A stretch of 64,000 bases of DNA from Methylocystis iwaonis (lineage in GTDB: Bacteria; Pseudomonadota; Alphaproteobacteria; Rhizobiales; Beijerinckiaceae): assembly GCF_027925385.1 (NCBI RefSeq), contig NZ_AP027142.1, forward strand, positions 1,842,001 to 1,906,000, read 5' to 3'. Shown one piece after another: positions 44,769 to 52,957 of the stretch (within the stretch, counting starts at the first letter, position 1; every line of letters begins with the position of its first letter). Made by a program: the position numbers and the translations under genes. Below the pieces are notes generated by a model. It was not told where the DNA came from. It ran no database searches and saw only the letters and a program-made list of their open reading frames with translations.

Positions 44769-45239
44769 TTAAGGGCCTCTCTTTTCTGCTTGAGGTGGCG
44801 TAGCATTTTTTGGCGCGGGAACAAGGATGACCTGCGGGGCCTGCTGCTTAGTCGCTGTGATCGCGTTTGCGACAGACGAAATCTGTGCTGCTTGTTCTAA
44901 GCGTTGAGCACGAAACTCCTCACTTATTTTGTCAGAAATGCCGCCGACCTTCGACGAAAGAAAAAGATTTAGAGAAATCAAAATTCCCATACCGCCAAGT
45001 GTAACCGTTGCGAGGATCGCAAAAGCGACCTTCGCCCAATCAACCGCGCCCTTTATCGCGTGAACGTCGTTTTCTAGTGCGCGAAGACGGTTATCGTAAT
45101 GTTCCATGCCATTCATATGGCCTCCCCCGCCGTCCCCACCATCCCTGCCGCGGGGGCTGGTGCGGGGGTCCGTTGGGCGCCTGAAATCATAAACGTTTGG
45201 CGACGAGTTACTACCAAGATCAGGAGCGGAATCAGACAT
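44769..45239 (-). CDS. Single-span membrane protein of unknown function (second gene of a pair)
   Basis: 156-residue protein: a disordered N-terminus rich in Ser, Asp, Arg and Gly (about 1-42), a helical segment MEHYDNRLRALENDVHAIKG, one transmembrane helix (VAFAILATVTLGGMGILISLNLFL) and a helical tail (SDKISEEFRAQRLEQAAQ) ending in a Pro-rich piece. The coiled-coil-plus-TM layout resembles small phage- or plasmid-borne membrane proteins. It starts right after the stop of the 88-residue gene, so they form one operon. GC content is lower than in the surroundings. Confidence 0.7.
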   Translation of the reverse strand: MSDSAPDLGSNSSPNVYDFRRPTDPRTSPRGRDGGDGGGGHMNGMEHYDNRLRALENDVHAIKGAVDWAKVAFAILATVTLGGMGILISLNLFLSSKVGGISDKISEEFRAQRLEQAAQISSVANAITATKQQAPQVILVPAPKNATPPQAEKRGP

Positions 45240-45506
45240 TTAAACTATGCCCATTCTAGCCTTTAGCCATTCCCATGTTACAGTCGGCGCAAATCCGAAA
45301 TAAGTTTCGACCTTTGTAACGACAACTCCCGCGAGCCCGCCGGGAATTACATTTATTTTTTCGCAAACCTCTTTGGCTGTTACCCCGGCATCGGCAACGA
45401 ACCAAACGGTCGAGCTGAAGCGTAAATTGTCAGAGGGATAGGCCTCCATAATTTTCGCTTCGAGCTCGGGATTCTGGACGTTGCTGGCAACCATAAAAAC
45501 GAACAT
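45240..45506 (-). CDS. Small protein of unknown function, possibly Cas2/SinR-like fold
   Basis: 88-residue protein. Hydrophobic first strand (FVFMVASNV), helix (PELEAKIMEAYP), strand with SSTVWFVAD, helix (TAKEVCEKIN), strand GVVVTKVETYFG and a final WEWLKARMG. That strand-helix-strand pattern with S-x2-W and a following helix resembles small ferredoxin-like SinR/Cas2-type proteins, but this is a visual impression only. No CRISPR array is present. It is the first gene of the pair with the membrane protein. The ATG at 45506 lacks a strong ribosome-binding site; ATG 45494 is an alternative. Confidence 0.6.
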   Translation of the reverse strand: MFVFMVASNVQNPELEAKIMEAYPSDNLRFSSTVWFVADAGVTAKEVCEKINVIPGGLAGVVVTKVETYFGFAPTVTWEWLKARMGIV

Positions 45507-45877
45507 GGCAACACTTTAAACGGAGGGACGCTGGTTAATCAATAATCCGGAATTGTGCAAAAAATCTAAAAATTGGCCACATTCATCGGGTGTTCCCGCC
45601 CAGCAATCCCACGCACGGGGCGTCTTCTGCCCAGTTCCCCGTCTCGCCGAGATACCTTCCGCCACGTTGCGGACGCTCTCGCCGGCATGATTTCACAGCG
45701 AGGCTTGCACGGCGTCCGGTCGATTACGCCCAAGACAATTCGCTCGATTGCGGCGTCGGTGGCGAAGCTGGTCATTCCGTTCTTCCTTGAAAAAAATCAA
45801 AAATGGCACGTCGATTGCTGAACTGATTTCCAACAAGGCAATCAGGGGGCGGCGCCCCCATTTGTCGGAGATCGCAC
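45507..45877. other. Intergenic region upstream of the two-gene unit
   Basis: About 370 bp. AT-rich at 45530-45580, where the minus-strand promoter is expected, and otherwise unremarkable. Short open frames on both strands look spurious. Confidence 0.4.
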
Positions 45878-46150
45878 ATGCTCCCGCAAGTCATTCTCGT
45901 CGATGGCGTTCCCAGATGCGTGATTCGCCCGACCGACCAGAAAAGCCTCGACCGATTCGTGCGCAACGGCAAGAAATGGCTACAGGGAGGCAATCCCGAA
46001 GCCAAATGCACCTATCGCCCTGCCGATGCGGTCGAGAACGCCATTTGGAAGGACGCCTTCGCGCTGCATAAGGCCGGGGGCGCCGACGAGGAGAGCTTTT
46101 TCGGCATTCCATTGACCTCGCCCGCCGCGGCGCCGGAGTCGCCTAAGTAA
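45878..46150 (+). CDS. Hypothetical 90-residue protein
   Basis: Small soluble protein (PQVILVDGVPRCVIRPTDQKSLDRFVRNGKKWLQ at the start, split over a strand-turn-helix pattern) with a Pro/Ala C-terminus. ATG 45878 is preceded by GGAGATCG at a good distance, which is the main reason to accept it. I do not recognise a family. No partner is apparent. Confidence 0.45.
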   Translation: MLPQVILVDGVPRCVIRPTDQKSLDRFVRNGKKWLQGGNPEAKCTYRPADAVENAIWKDAFALHKAGGADEESFFGIPLTSPAAAPESPK

Positions 46151-46331
46151 TTTGCAGCTCCTTTGTCATACGGCCGTGGCCAAGCATCTGCTCTAACGCC
46201 GCCACGGTTCAATCGGCGAGGGCTTCCGCCGTCTTAGGGGTTGTGCTAGCCGAAGACGCGAGCTTCGCGCGCTCTCGCGCAGCGAGGCTGCCCAGCTTTT
46301 CAAAGACAAAGCTGCAAGGGGAGGGAATCAT

Positions 46332-47369
46332 ATGTCCGCACTTCGGTTCGCCGTGACCGGCGCGATGCTGCTATTTCCCGTATTGGCTCACGCCGGCGAC
46401 CTGCGCGCCGACGCCAATGCGGTCTTCAAGCCGATCGACGCCGCGAGCGTGAATTCGGTCGTCAAAAACAACGCCATCACCCCCGCCAAGATCGAGCTCG
46501 GCCACAAGCTGTTCTTCGATCCCCGCCTGTCGAAGAGCCAGATCATAAGCTGCAATAGCTGCCATAATCTCGGCACGGGCGGCGTCGACGCCGGCCCGAC
46601 CTCGATCGGCCATGGCTGGGCCAAGGGCCCGCGCCGCGCCCCGAGCGTGCTGAACGCGGTTTTCAACGTCGCCCAATTCTGGGACGGCCGCGCCGTCGAC
46701 CTCAAGACGCAGGCAAAGGGTCCGGTTCAGGCCGACGTCGAGATGAACAATACGCCCGCCGCCGTCGAAGCCACGCTGAAGAGCATGCCGGCCTATGTCG
46801 CCGAGTTCAAGGCGGCCTTCCCCAACGACGCGAGCCCGGTCAGCTTCGACAATATGGCCAACGCCATCGAGGCTTTCGAGGCCACGCTGACGACGCCGAA
46901 CGCCAAATTCGACAAGTTCCTTGCGGGCGACGTCAACGCTCTCAACGACACCGAGAAGAAGGGCCTGCGCCTATTCATCGACAAGGGCTGCAGCGGCTGC
47001 CATAGCGGCGTGAACGTCGGCGGCAACGGCTACTTCCCCTTCGGCGTCGCCGAGAAGCCCGACGCGGCCATCCTGCCCGTCGCCGACCGCGGCCGCGCCA
47101 AGGTCACGAACAGCGACGCCGACGCCTTCGCCTTCCGCTCGGCTCCGCTGCGCAACGTCGCCCTGCGCGCGCCTTACTTCCACAGCGGCGCCGTCTGGAC
47201 GCTGGAGGAAGCCGTCGACGTCATGGCGAAGACCCAGCTCGGCGCGGCTTTGTCGCCGGATGAGAACGCCGCCATCGTGGCGTTCCTCAATGCGCTGACC
47301 GGCGATCAGCCGAAGGTCGCCTATCCGCTCCTGCCGGCGCGCACCAAGGACACGCCGCGCCCGCAATAA
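46332..47369 (+). CDS. Dihaem cytochrome c peroxidase (CcpA/MauG family)
   Basis: 345-residue periplasmic protein with a signal peptide ending in AHA (residue 21). Two haem c sites are present: C74-x2-C77-H78 and C220-x2-C223-H224. Other family motifs are LGHKLFFDPRLS, RRAPSVLNAVFN, FWDGRA and LRNVALRAPYFHSGAVWTLEEAV. It would reduce hydrogen peroxide with electrons from a cytochrome; a MauG-like oxidising role is also possible. ATG 46332 follows GGGGAGGG. It ends in a strong intrinsic terminator, separating it from the pmo operon. Confidence 0.93.
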   Translation: MSALRFAVTGAMLLFPVLAHAGDLRADANAVFKPIDAASVNSVVKNNAITPAKIELGHKLFFDPRLSKSQIISCNSCHNLGTGGVDAGPTSIGHGWAKGPRRAPSVLNAVFNVAQFWDGRAVDLKTQAKGPVQADVEMNNTPAAVEATLKSMPAYVAEFKAAFPNDASPVSFDNMANAIEAFEATLTTPNAKFDKFLAGDVNALNDTEKKGLRLFIDKGCSGCHSGVNVGGNGYFPFGVAEKPDAAILPVADRGRAKVTNSDADAFAFRSAPLRNVALRAPYFHSGAVWTLEEAVDVMAKTQLGAALSPDENAAIVAFLNALTGDQPKVAYPLLPARTKDTPRPQ

Positions 47370-47409
47370 GGCCATTGCAAAGCAAAGTTCGCCTCGTGCG
47401 ATCGACGAG

Positions 47410-47435
47410 CCCCTGGCGAAAGCCAGGGGTTTTTT
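47410..47435 (+). terminator. Intrinsic terminator after the dihaem peroxidase
   Basis: Perfect 8 bp GC-rich stem cccctggc/gccagggg with a gaaa tetraloop, followed directly by six T. It lies 40 bp past the stop codon. Confidence 0.92.
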
Positions 47436-47675
47436 GTTCGAGACGTCGGGCGGGCCAGCCCGTCGATATGACGGGTCTATTCATCCATTCGCGGCGGGCG
47501 CCGCCGGCCTGAATTATTTCTTGGTCGCGGCTTGGAGTCGCAATCCTGTTGGCGGGGCGCTTGCATGTCGCGCCTGAATTTGCACGCGAATTGGCCGCAA
47601 ACGCGGCGACGTGCGTCTAAACTAGTGAAAATCATACACTTAAGCGTCACCCTGCCGCTACGGATAATTACCTAT

Positions 47676-47695
47676 GACTACCGAACAGGGTAGTC
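47676..47695. promoter_or_regulatory. Inverted repeat upstream of pmoC, operator candidate
   Basis: gactacc (47676-47682) and ggtagtc (47689-47695) form a perfect 7 bp inverted repeat inside the AT-rich region about 400 bp before pmoC. A protein-binding role is only a guess. Confidence 0.3.
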
Positions 47696-48030
47696 AATTC
47701 CCTATCCACTGGGGTTGTTTGGACTATTCGATAGACAGTTGAATGCTATCCTGATGGGTATTGTCATTATGTTGGTGAGAGGGAATGGTTGGGCCACGCT
47801 AAACGGGGTCTGTTGGCTTGGCTCGGGAGGGCCAGTTTGGGTCTCTGTTTAGGCGGCGACGTCGGTGTTCGTCCGATAACAACAAGGCGGCCCTATTGGA
47901 TGTTCGAGCTTCTCGGGAGAATTTCTCTCTTGGGTTCGGGGTCCGAGAGCTGCGGCAAGAAAGGGCGGGACGGTCCTGGGCTCCGTTAACAGCGGGTCCG
48001 GCCTCACGTTAATCAAACGAGGACGAAGCG

Positions 48031-48058
48031 GCTCCGTTCCGGGAGGCGGAGCTTTTTT
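48031..48058 (+). terminator. Terminator-like hairpin in the pmoC leader
   Basis: gctccg (48031-48036) pairs with cggagc (48047-48052), extended by two G-T pairs, followed directly by six T (48053-48058). It stands 43 bp before the pmoC start codon, so it could attenuate the operon or end an upstream short transcript. Confidence 0.6.
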
Positions 48059-48101
48059 ACCGGTCACGCGCATCCCTGGGAGCACATAGGAGGAGTTAAA
48101 T

Positions 48102-48872
48102 ATGAGCTCGACGACTAGCACGGCTGCCGGCGCAGCCGCTGAAGTAGAGTCCGTAGTCGATCTGCGCGGCATGTGGATCGGCCTTGCGGTTCTGAATGTT
48201 TTCTATCTGATCGTCCGCATTTACGAGCAGGTCTTCGGCTGGCGCGCCGGCCTCGACTCGTTCGCTCCGGAATTCCAGACCTACTGGATGTCGATCCTTT
48301 GGACCGAAATCCCGCTGGAGCTCGTCTCCGGTCTGGCGCTCGCCGGCTTCCTGTGGAAGACCCGCGACCGTAACGTCGACGCCGTGGCCCCGCGCGAAGA
48401 GATGCGCCGCCTGGTGGTCCTCGTTCAGTGGCTGGTCGTTTACGGCATCGCCATCTACTGGGGCGCCTCGTTCTTCACCGAGCAGGACGGCACCTGGCAC
48501 ATGACGGTTATCCGTGACACGGACTTCACGCCGTCGCACATCATCGAGTTCTACATGAGCTACCCGATCTATTCGGTGATCGCGGTCGGCGCGTTCTTCT
48601 ATGCGAAGACCCGCATTCCGTATTTTGCTCATGGCTACTCGCTGGCGTTCCTGATCGTCGCCATCGGCCCGTTCATGATCATCCCGAACGTCGGCCTGAA
48701 CGAGTGGGGCCACACCTTCTGGTTCATGGAAGAGCTGTTCGTTGCGCCGCTGCACTGGGGCTTCGTGTTCTTCGGCTGGATGGCGCTCGGCGTGTTCGGC
48801 GTCGTGCTGCAGATCCTCGGCCGCATCCATGCGCTGATCGGCAAGGAAGGCGTCGCCCTCCTCACCGAGTAA
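48102..48872 (+). CDS. pmoC: Particulate methane monooxygenase subunit C
   Basis: 256-residue membrane subunit of pMMO, which oxidises methane to methanol in intracytoplasmic membranes. The copper-site ligands are D129 and H133 in EQDGTWH and H146 in FTPSHIIEFY, the same numbers as in M. trichosporium OB3b. N-terminal TSTAAGAAAEVESVVDLRGMW is typical for type II strains. The ATG follows a strong AGGAGG site at 48088. First gene of pmoCAB; a strong hairpin follows it. Confidence 0.98.
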   Translation: MSSTTSTAAGAAAEVESVVDLRGMWIGLAVLNVFYLIVRIYEQVFGWRAGLDSFAPEFQTYWMSILWTEIPLELVSGLALAGFLWKTRDRNVDAVAPREEMRRLVVLVQWLVVYGIAIYWGASFFTEQDGTWHMTVIRDTDFTPSHIIEFYMSYPIYSVIAVGAFFYAKTRIPYFAHGYSLAFLIVAIGPFMIIPNVGLNEWGHTFWFMEELFVAPLHWGFVFFGWMALGVFGVVLQILGRIHALIGKEGVALLTE

Positions 48873-49190
48873 AATGTGACGACCCGCTCGCGCCCGGAAA
48901 GGGCGCGGGCGGAAGGTTCGGGCGCGGGACTTTTCTTTAGACAAGAGACGGAGCGTTTTCTGGCCGCCATTGGCGACTGGGGTGGTTCTTCTCGCGTCGC
49001 AGTCAGGGGGTTCCCTGGCTGAAAAGGCAAGACTTCGCTCAGGCGGCGCGCAAGCGCGGCCCAAAGGAAATGCCGGGCGGGGCCCTAGAGGCGATCGTCC
49101 GGGCGCGGTCCGGAGGCGCGACGCTTCCGGTCAGCGGCAAAAAGAAACTCGGGGCCTTAAGGCGCTCGAGAAACACCAAGGAGAAGAGTG
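48873..49190. other. pmoC-pmoA intergenic region
   Basis: 318 bp between two genes of the same operon. It begins with the hairpin at 48884-48912 and otherwise shows no gene. A gap of this size is usual for pmoC-pmoA. Confidence 0.6.
48884..48912 (+). promoter_or_regulatory. Strong mRNA hairpin after pmoC
   Basis: Twelve base pairs, all but one Watson-Crick, between ccgctcgcgccc (48884-48895) and gggcgcgggcgg (48901-48912), loop ggaaa. No T-run follows, so it is more likely a 3' stabiliser or processing element for pmoC mRNA than a full terminator. Confidence 0.7.
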
Positions 49191-49949
49191 ATGTCACAAT
49201 CGAAAAGCGGGGGGGCGGTCGGTCCGTTCAACTCCGTCGCCGAGGCGGCGGGTTGCGTCGCGACGACGGACTGGATGCTTCTGGTTCTGCTGTTCTTTGC
49301 GGTCCTGGGCGGCTACCACGTCCACTTCATGCTGACGGCGGGCGACTGGGACTTCTGGGTCGACTGGAAGGATCGTCGTATGTGGCCGACGGTTATTCCG
49401 ATCCTCGGCGTGACCTTCTGCGCGGCGTCGCAGGCTTTCTGGTGGGTCAACTTCCGTCTTCCGTTCGGCGCCGTTTTCGCGGTTCTGGGCCTGATGATCG
49501 GCGAGTGGATCAACCGCTACGTCAACTTCTGGGGCTGGACCTACTTCCCGATCAGCCTCGTGTTCCCGTCTGCTCTGATCGTTCCGGCGATCTGGCTCGA
49601 CGTGATCCTGCTCCTGTCGGGTTCCTATGTGATCACCGCGGTTGTCGGCTCGCTCGGCTGGGGTCTGCTGTTCTATCCGAACAACTGGCCGGCGATCGCC
49701 GCCTTCCACCAGGCGACCGAGCAGCATGGTCAGTTGATGACGCTGGCCGATCTCATCGGTCTGCACTTCGTCCGCACCTCGATGCCGGAATACATCCGCA
49801 TGGTCGAGCGCGGCACGCTGCGCACCTTCGGTAAGGACGTTGTGCCGGTTGCGGCGTTCTTCTCGGGCTTCGTCTCGATGATGGTGTACTTCCTGTGGTG
49901 GTTCATGGGTCGCTGGTATTCCACGACCAAGCGGATCGAGCAGATCTAA
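49191..49949 (+). CDS. pmoA: Particulate methane monooxygenase subunit A
   Basis: 252-residue membrane subunit of pMMO, the usual phylogenetic marker gene of methanotrophs. Diagnostic runs include GDWDFWVDWKDRR, the universal forward primer region, and FGKDVVPVAAFFSGF near the C-terminus. Sequence style is that of PmoA1 of the Methylocystis/Methylosinus group. ATG 49191 is used rather than the GTG one codon earlier, with AAGGAGAAG upstream. pmoB follows after 120 bp. Confidence 0.98.
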   Translation: MSQSKSGGAVGPFNSVAEAAGCVATTDWMLLVLLFFAVLGGYHVHFMLTAGDWDFWVDWKDRRMWPTVIPILGVTFCAASQAFWWVNFRLPFGAVFAVLGLMIGEWINRYVNFWGWTYFPISLVFPSALIVPAIWLDVILLLSGSYVITAVVGSLGWGLLFYPNNWPAIAAFHQATEQHGQLMTLADLIGLHFVRTSMPEYIRMVERGTLRTFGKDVVPVAAFFSGFVSMMVYFLWWFMGRWYSTTKRIEQI

Positions 49950-50069
49950 TCACCCAAAAAGACGCGGCGGAAATTGGTTGGATCATCGGTTTGGCCTGAT
50001 CTGTCGCGGATGAATAAATCGGCTGGCGCGCGAGGCGCCGGCCGGAAGAAGAACCTGGGAGGTTTGTTC

Positions 50070-51329
50070 ATGAAAAAGCTAGTCAAGCTCGCCGCCTTCG
50101 GCGCGGCGGCTGCTGTGGCGGCGACGCTCGGAGCGGTCGCTCCGGCCTCGGCGCACGGCGAGAAGTCCCAGCAGGCGTTCCTTCGCATGCGCACGCTGAA
50201 CTGGTATGACGTTCAGTGGTCGAAGACGACGGTCAACGTCAACGAGGACATGGTCCTGTCCGGCAAGGTTCACGTCTTCTCGGCGTGGCCGCAGGCGGTC
50301 GCCAATCCGAAGGTGTCGTTCCTGAACGCCGGCGAGCCGGGTCCGGTTCTGGTCCGCACCGCTCAGTTCATCGGCGAGCAGTTCGCTCCTCGTTCGGTGT
50401 CTCTGGAGATCGGCAAGGACTACGCCTTCTCGATCAACCTGCGCGGTCGTCGCGCCGGCCGTTGGCACGTTCACGCTCAGATCAACGTCGAAGGCGGCGG
50501 CCCGATCATCGGACCCGGCCAGTGGATCGAGATCAAGGGCGACATGAAGGACTTCACCGATCCGGTGACGCTCCTCGACGGCTCGACGGTCGACCTCGAG
50601 AACTACGGCATCAGCCGCGTTTACGCGTGGCATCTGCCGTGGCTGGCGGTTGGCGCCGCGTGGATCCTGTTCTGGTTCATCCGGAAGGGCATCATCGCCT
50701 CTTACCTGCGTGTTGCCGAAGGCCGTCCTGACGACGTCATCGGCGATGACGACCGCCGCATCGGCGCGATCGTTCTCGCTCTGACGATCCTCGCGACGAT
50801 CGTCGGCTACGCCGTGACGAACTCGACCTTCCCGCGCACGATCCCGCTTCAGGCCGGCTTGCAGAAGCCGCTGACGCCGATCGAGACGGAAGGCACCGTG
50901 GGCGTGGGCAAGGAGCAGGTGTCGACCGAGCTGAACGGCGGCGTCTACAAGGTTCCGGGCCGCGAGCTGACGATCAACGTGAAGGTCAAGAACGGCACGT
51001 CGCAGCCGGTTCGCCTCGGCGAATATACGGCGGCTGGCCTGCGCTTCCTGAACCCGACCGTGTTCACGCAGAAGCCTGACTTCCCGGATTACCTGCTTGC
51101 TGACCGTGGTCTGTCGAACGACGACGTGATTGCGCCGGGCGAGTCGAAGGAAATCGTCGTGAAGATCCAGGACGCGCGTTGGGACATCGAGCGTCTCTCC
51201 GACCTCGCCTACGACACGGACAGCCAGGTCGGCGGTCTGCTGTTCTTCTTCACGCCGGACGGCAAGCGCTTTGCGGCTGAAATCGGCGGCCCGGTCATTC
51301 CGAAGTTCGTCGCCGGCGACATGCCCTAA
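50070..51329 (+). CDS. pmoB: Particulate methane monooxygenase subunit B
   Basis: 419-residue periplasmic/membrane subunit carrying the CuB site. A signal peptide of 28 residues ends in ASA, so mature PmoB starts at H29; with H133 and H135 (WHVHAQINVEGGG) this forms the copper site, numbering identical to OB3b. Two cupredoxin-like domains flank two transmembrane helices (about residues 185-203 and 230-252). ATG 50070 follows GGGAGG. The operon ends in a strong terminator at 51358. Confidence 0.98.
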   Translation: MKKLVKLAAFGAAAAVAATLGAVAPASAHGEKSQQAFLRMRTLNWYDVQWSKTTVNVNEDMVLSGKVHVFSAWPQAVANPKVSFLNAGEPGPVLVRTAQFIGEQFAPRSVSLEIGKDYAFSINLRGRRAGRWHVHAQINVEGGGPIIGPGQWIEIKGDMKDFTDPVTLLDGSTVDLENYGISRVYAWHLPWLAVGAAWILFWFIRKGIIASYLRVAEGRPDDVIGDDDRRIGAIVLALTILATIVGYAVTNSTFPRTIPLQAGLQKPLTPIETEGTVGVGKEQVSTELNGGVYKVPGRELTINVKVKNGTSQPVRLGEYTAAGLRFLNPTVFTQKPDFPDYLLADRGLSNDDVIAPGESKEIVVKIQDARWDIERLSDLAYDTDSQVGGLLFFFTPDGKRFAAEIGGPVIPKFVAGDMP

Positions 51330-51357
51330 GCGAAACTCGGTAGCCTGAACTAATGCG

Positions 51358-51390
51358 CCGGCCGGACGAAAGTCCGGCCGGTCGCGTTTT
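51358..51390 (+). terminator. Intrinsic terminator of pmoCAB
   Basis: Perfect 10 bp stem ccggccggac/gtccggccgg with gaaa loop (51358-51381), followed by tcgcgtttt. It lies 28 bp after the pmoB stop. Confidence 0.88.
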
Positions 51391-51625
51391 GGGGGGACGC
51401 TTGGGATGGCGCTCGCGCACGCGTTTGCGCCTTCGTTCCCAGTTTTTGCTCAAAATCAATTCCTGCGTCCTTTCGACGCAAACGACACTCGGGTTTTTCG
51501 CTCGCGCCTGCGCATATTTTCGATGCAATCTAGCAATGGAGCAGGCGCCGTTTTGCCAAGGACGGCATTGCAGGCGCGGCGCGCGAGGCGTTAAGTATCG
51601 TCGCGACAATTAGCGCAGCTATCGC

Positions 51626-51655
51626 TGGCGCATGTGTTAATTGGCGCATGTGTTA
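51626..51655. promoter_or_regulatory. Tandem 14 bp direct repeats upstream of pmoD
   Basis: tggcgcatgtgtta occurs at 51626-51639 and again at 51642-51655, a 16 bp period, about 110 bp before the pmoD start. The spacing suits binding of an activator or repressor on one DNA face over 1.5 turns. Confidence 0.45.
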
Positions 51656-51764
51656 CTTGGCTAAATGAAACGACTGTGGGTTCGTGATCGACCGTGCAAA
51701 GCGGCGCACGGCAAAATCAAAAGAGGCGCGGTAAAAGCGCCTCGATAAGAAATCGAGGGAAGAA

Positions 51765-52373
51765 ATGATGAATTGGCGCAGCCTTGCAGCCGCCTTCTTT
51801 GGCTTGGCGCTCTCGCTCAGTTTCGCGCCGCAGACGCGCGCGGAAGGCGGCGCGGGCCCAGAGGCCATGTCCATGGGCAATATGTGCATGGTCATGTTCG
51901 GCTATGACATGATCCACATCACTGCCTTTCAGCCGGATAAATCGCGCAGCGAATATTGCGATGAGATTCCCGCCACCGGCCGCACGATAATGGTCTTCGA
52001 TCTCGAGACGCCGGCCTTCCGCGACCTTCCCCTCGAGCTACGCATCATTCGCGATCCGGTGACGCCGATCACCAAGGACACGGATCTCGAGGCGCTGACG
52101 GTGCTGCATCTTCCCGCGAAGAAATATACGAAGGGCACGTTCAGCCTCGAGCATAATTTCGATGCCAACGGCCATTACATCGGTCTCGTGACGCTCACGC
52201 GCGATAATGGCGAGCAGCAGACCGAGCAGTTCAAATTCCGGGTCGGCGAGACCTTGTGGGCGTGGGTGCCGCAGATTGCGGGCACGATCCTCATCGCGGG
52301 GATGGTCTTCGTCTATTGGAAGCACACCCATCCGTCCTCGAAGAAAAAGGCCACGGAGACGGTCGCGTCTTGA
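51765..52373 (+). CDS. pmoD: PmoD-family periplasmic copper protein
   Basis: 202-residue protein with a signal peptide (to about residue 26), a periplasmic domain and one C-terminal transmembrane helix (IAGTILIAGMVFVYW) followed by a basic tail. PmoD proteins of methane and ammonia oxidisers form a CuA-like copper site at a dimer interface; candidate residues here are C41, M49, H51 and C65, with many extra Met (MSMGNMCMVMFGYDM). Start ATG 51765 follows GAGGGAAG. First gene of pmoD-copC-copD-PCuAC. Confidence 0.88.
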   Translation: MMNWRSLAAAFFGLALSLSFAPQTRAEGGAGPEAMSMGNMCMVMFGYDMIHITAFQPDKSRSEYCDEIPATGRTIMVFDLETPAFRDLPLELRIIRDPVTPITKDTDLEALTVLHLPAKKYTKGTFSLEHNFDANGHYIGLVTLTRDNGEQQTEQFKFRVGETLWAWVPQIAGTILIAGMVFVYWKHTHPSSKKKATETVAS

Positions 52374-52444
52374 ACGGAGGCGCTGTCGATCGCATCTCAT
52401 AAAATAACTGCGAAAAAGGGCGGAAAAGCCCGGGAGGAAATCTC

Positions 52445-52831
52445 ATGAAGGGACTGTTTATTTTCTCGCGGCGCGCCGCCATTTTCGCCGCCGCTTCGAT
52501 GATCGCCGCAGGCGTCGTCGCGCCGGCGCGCGCGCATTCCTTCCTCGTCGAGGCGAACCCCTCCTCGAAGGACCACGTCGCGACGGCGCCCAAGACTGTC
52601 AAGCTGCGTTTCGGCGGCGGCGTGGAGCCGAAATATTCCAAGCTCAGCATCGAGGACGCCAGCGGAAAGGTGCTCGGCGAGGGCGCCAATGGCGTGCCCG
52701 ACAAGCCGCGCGAGCTGTCGATGGACGCGCCGGAGCTCGCGGCCGGAAAATATGTCGTGCGCTACCGCGTGCTGTCGACCGACGGCCACATCGTCGAAGG
52801 AAGCTACGAGTTCACGGTCGATCCGAAGTAA
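52445..52831 (+). CDS. copC: CopC-type periplasmic copper-binding protein
   Basis: 128-residue secreted beta-barrel. The signal peptide ends in ARA, giving an N-terminal His (HSFLVEANP), the first ligand of the Cu(II) site of CopC; the second is in STDGHIVEGSYEF with the Asp-x-His pair. Met-rich Cu(I) motifs are absent, so it is the Cu(II)-only kind. It is followed by a CopD homologue, as usual. RBS GGGAGG lies upstream of ATG 52445. Confidence 0.93.
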   Translation: MKGLFIFSRRAAIFAAASMIAAGVVAPARAHSFLVEANPSSKDHVATAPKTVKLRFGGGVEPKYSKLSIEDASGKVLGEGANGVPDKPRELSMDAPELAAGKYVVRYRVLSTDGHIVEGSYEFTVDPK

Positions 52832-52957
52832 GCGCTTCTCCTCTCGAGGCGCTCAATGTCGGGCGCGCCGGCTGACCAGCGCCGGCGGCCCTACGACCGG
52901 CCGCACAAGCGGCGTCCCTGAACGAAACGCGAAAGAGCCAAGGGGCGAGACCCGTCT

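Larger units (their letters stand above)
47436..48101 (+). promoter_or_regulatory. pmoCAB upstream region and long leader
   Basis: 666 bp with no gene. From 47620 to 47790 the sequence is AT-rich, the likely promoter zone, though I cannot assign -35/-10 hexamers with confidence. An inverted repeat gactacc-N6-ggtagtc is at 47676-47695. The last part holds a terminator-like hairpin just before pmoC. Long untranslated leaders before pmoC are known in type II methanotrophs. Confidence 0.6.
51330..51764. other. Intergenic region pmoB/pmoD
   Basis: 435 bp: terminator at 51358-51390, then a stretch without recognisable features, then a tandem 14 bp repeat (51626-51655) in the likely promoter of the pmoD-copC-copD operon. 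Confidence 0.6.

Noticed and set aside
44437..44772. 111-residue plus-strand frame after guaB
   Set aside because: No ribosome-binding site, Arg/Thr-rich composition without pattern, and overlaps the end of the better supported minus-strand gene.
45566..45821. Short overlapping frames on both strands
   Set aside because: None has a ribosome-binding site or recognisable sequence; probably chance frames in the intergenic region.
47732..47770. Promoter hexamers for pmoC (tagaca or ttgaat with downstream tattgt or cattat)
   Set aside because: No pair combined good -35 and -10 matches with 16-18 bp spacing, so only the AT-rich region is reported, not a defined promoter.
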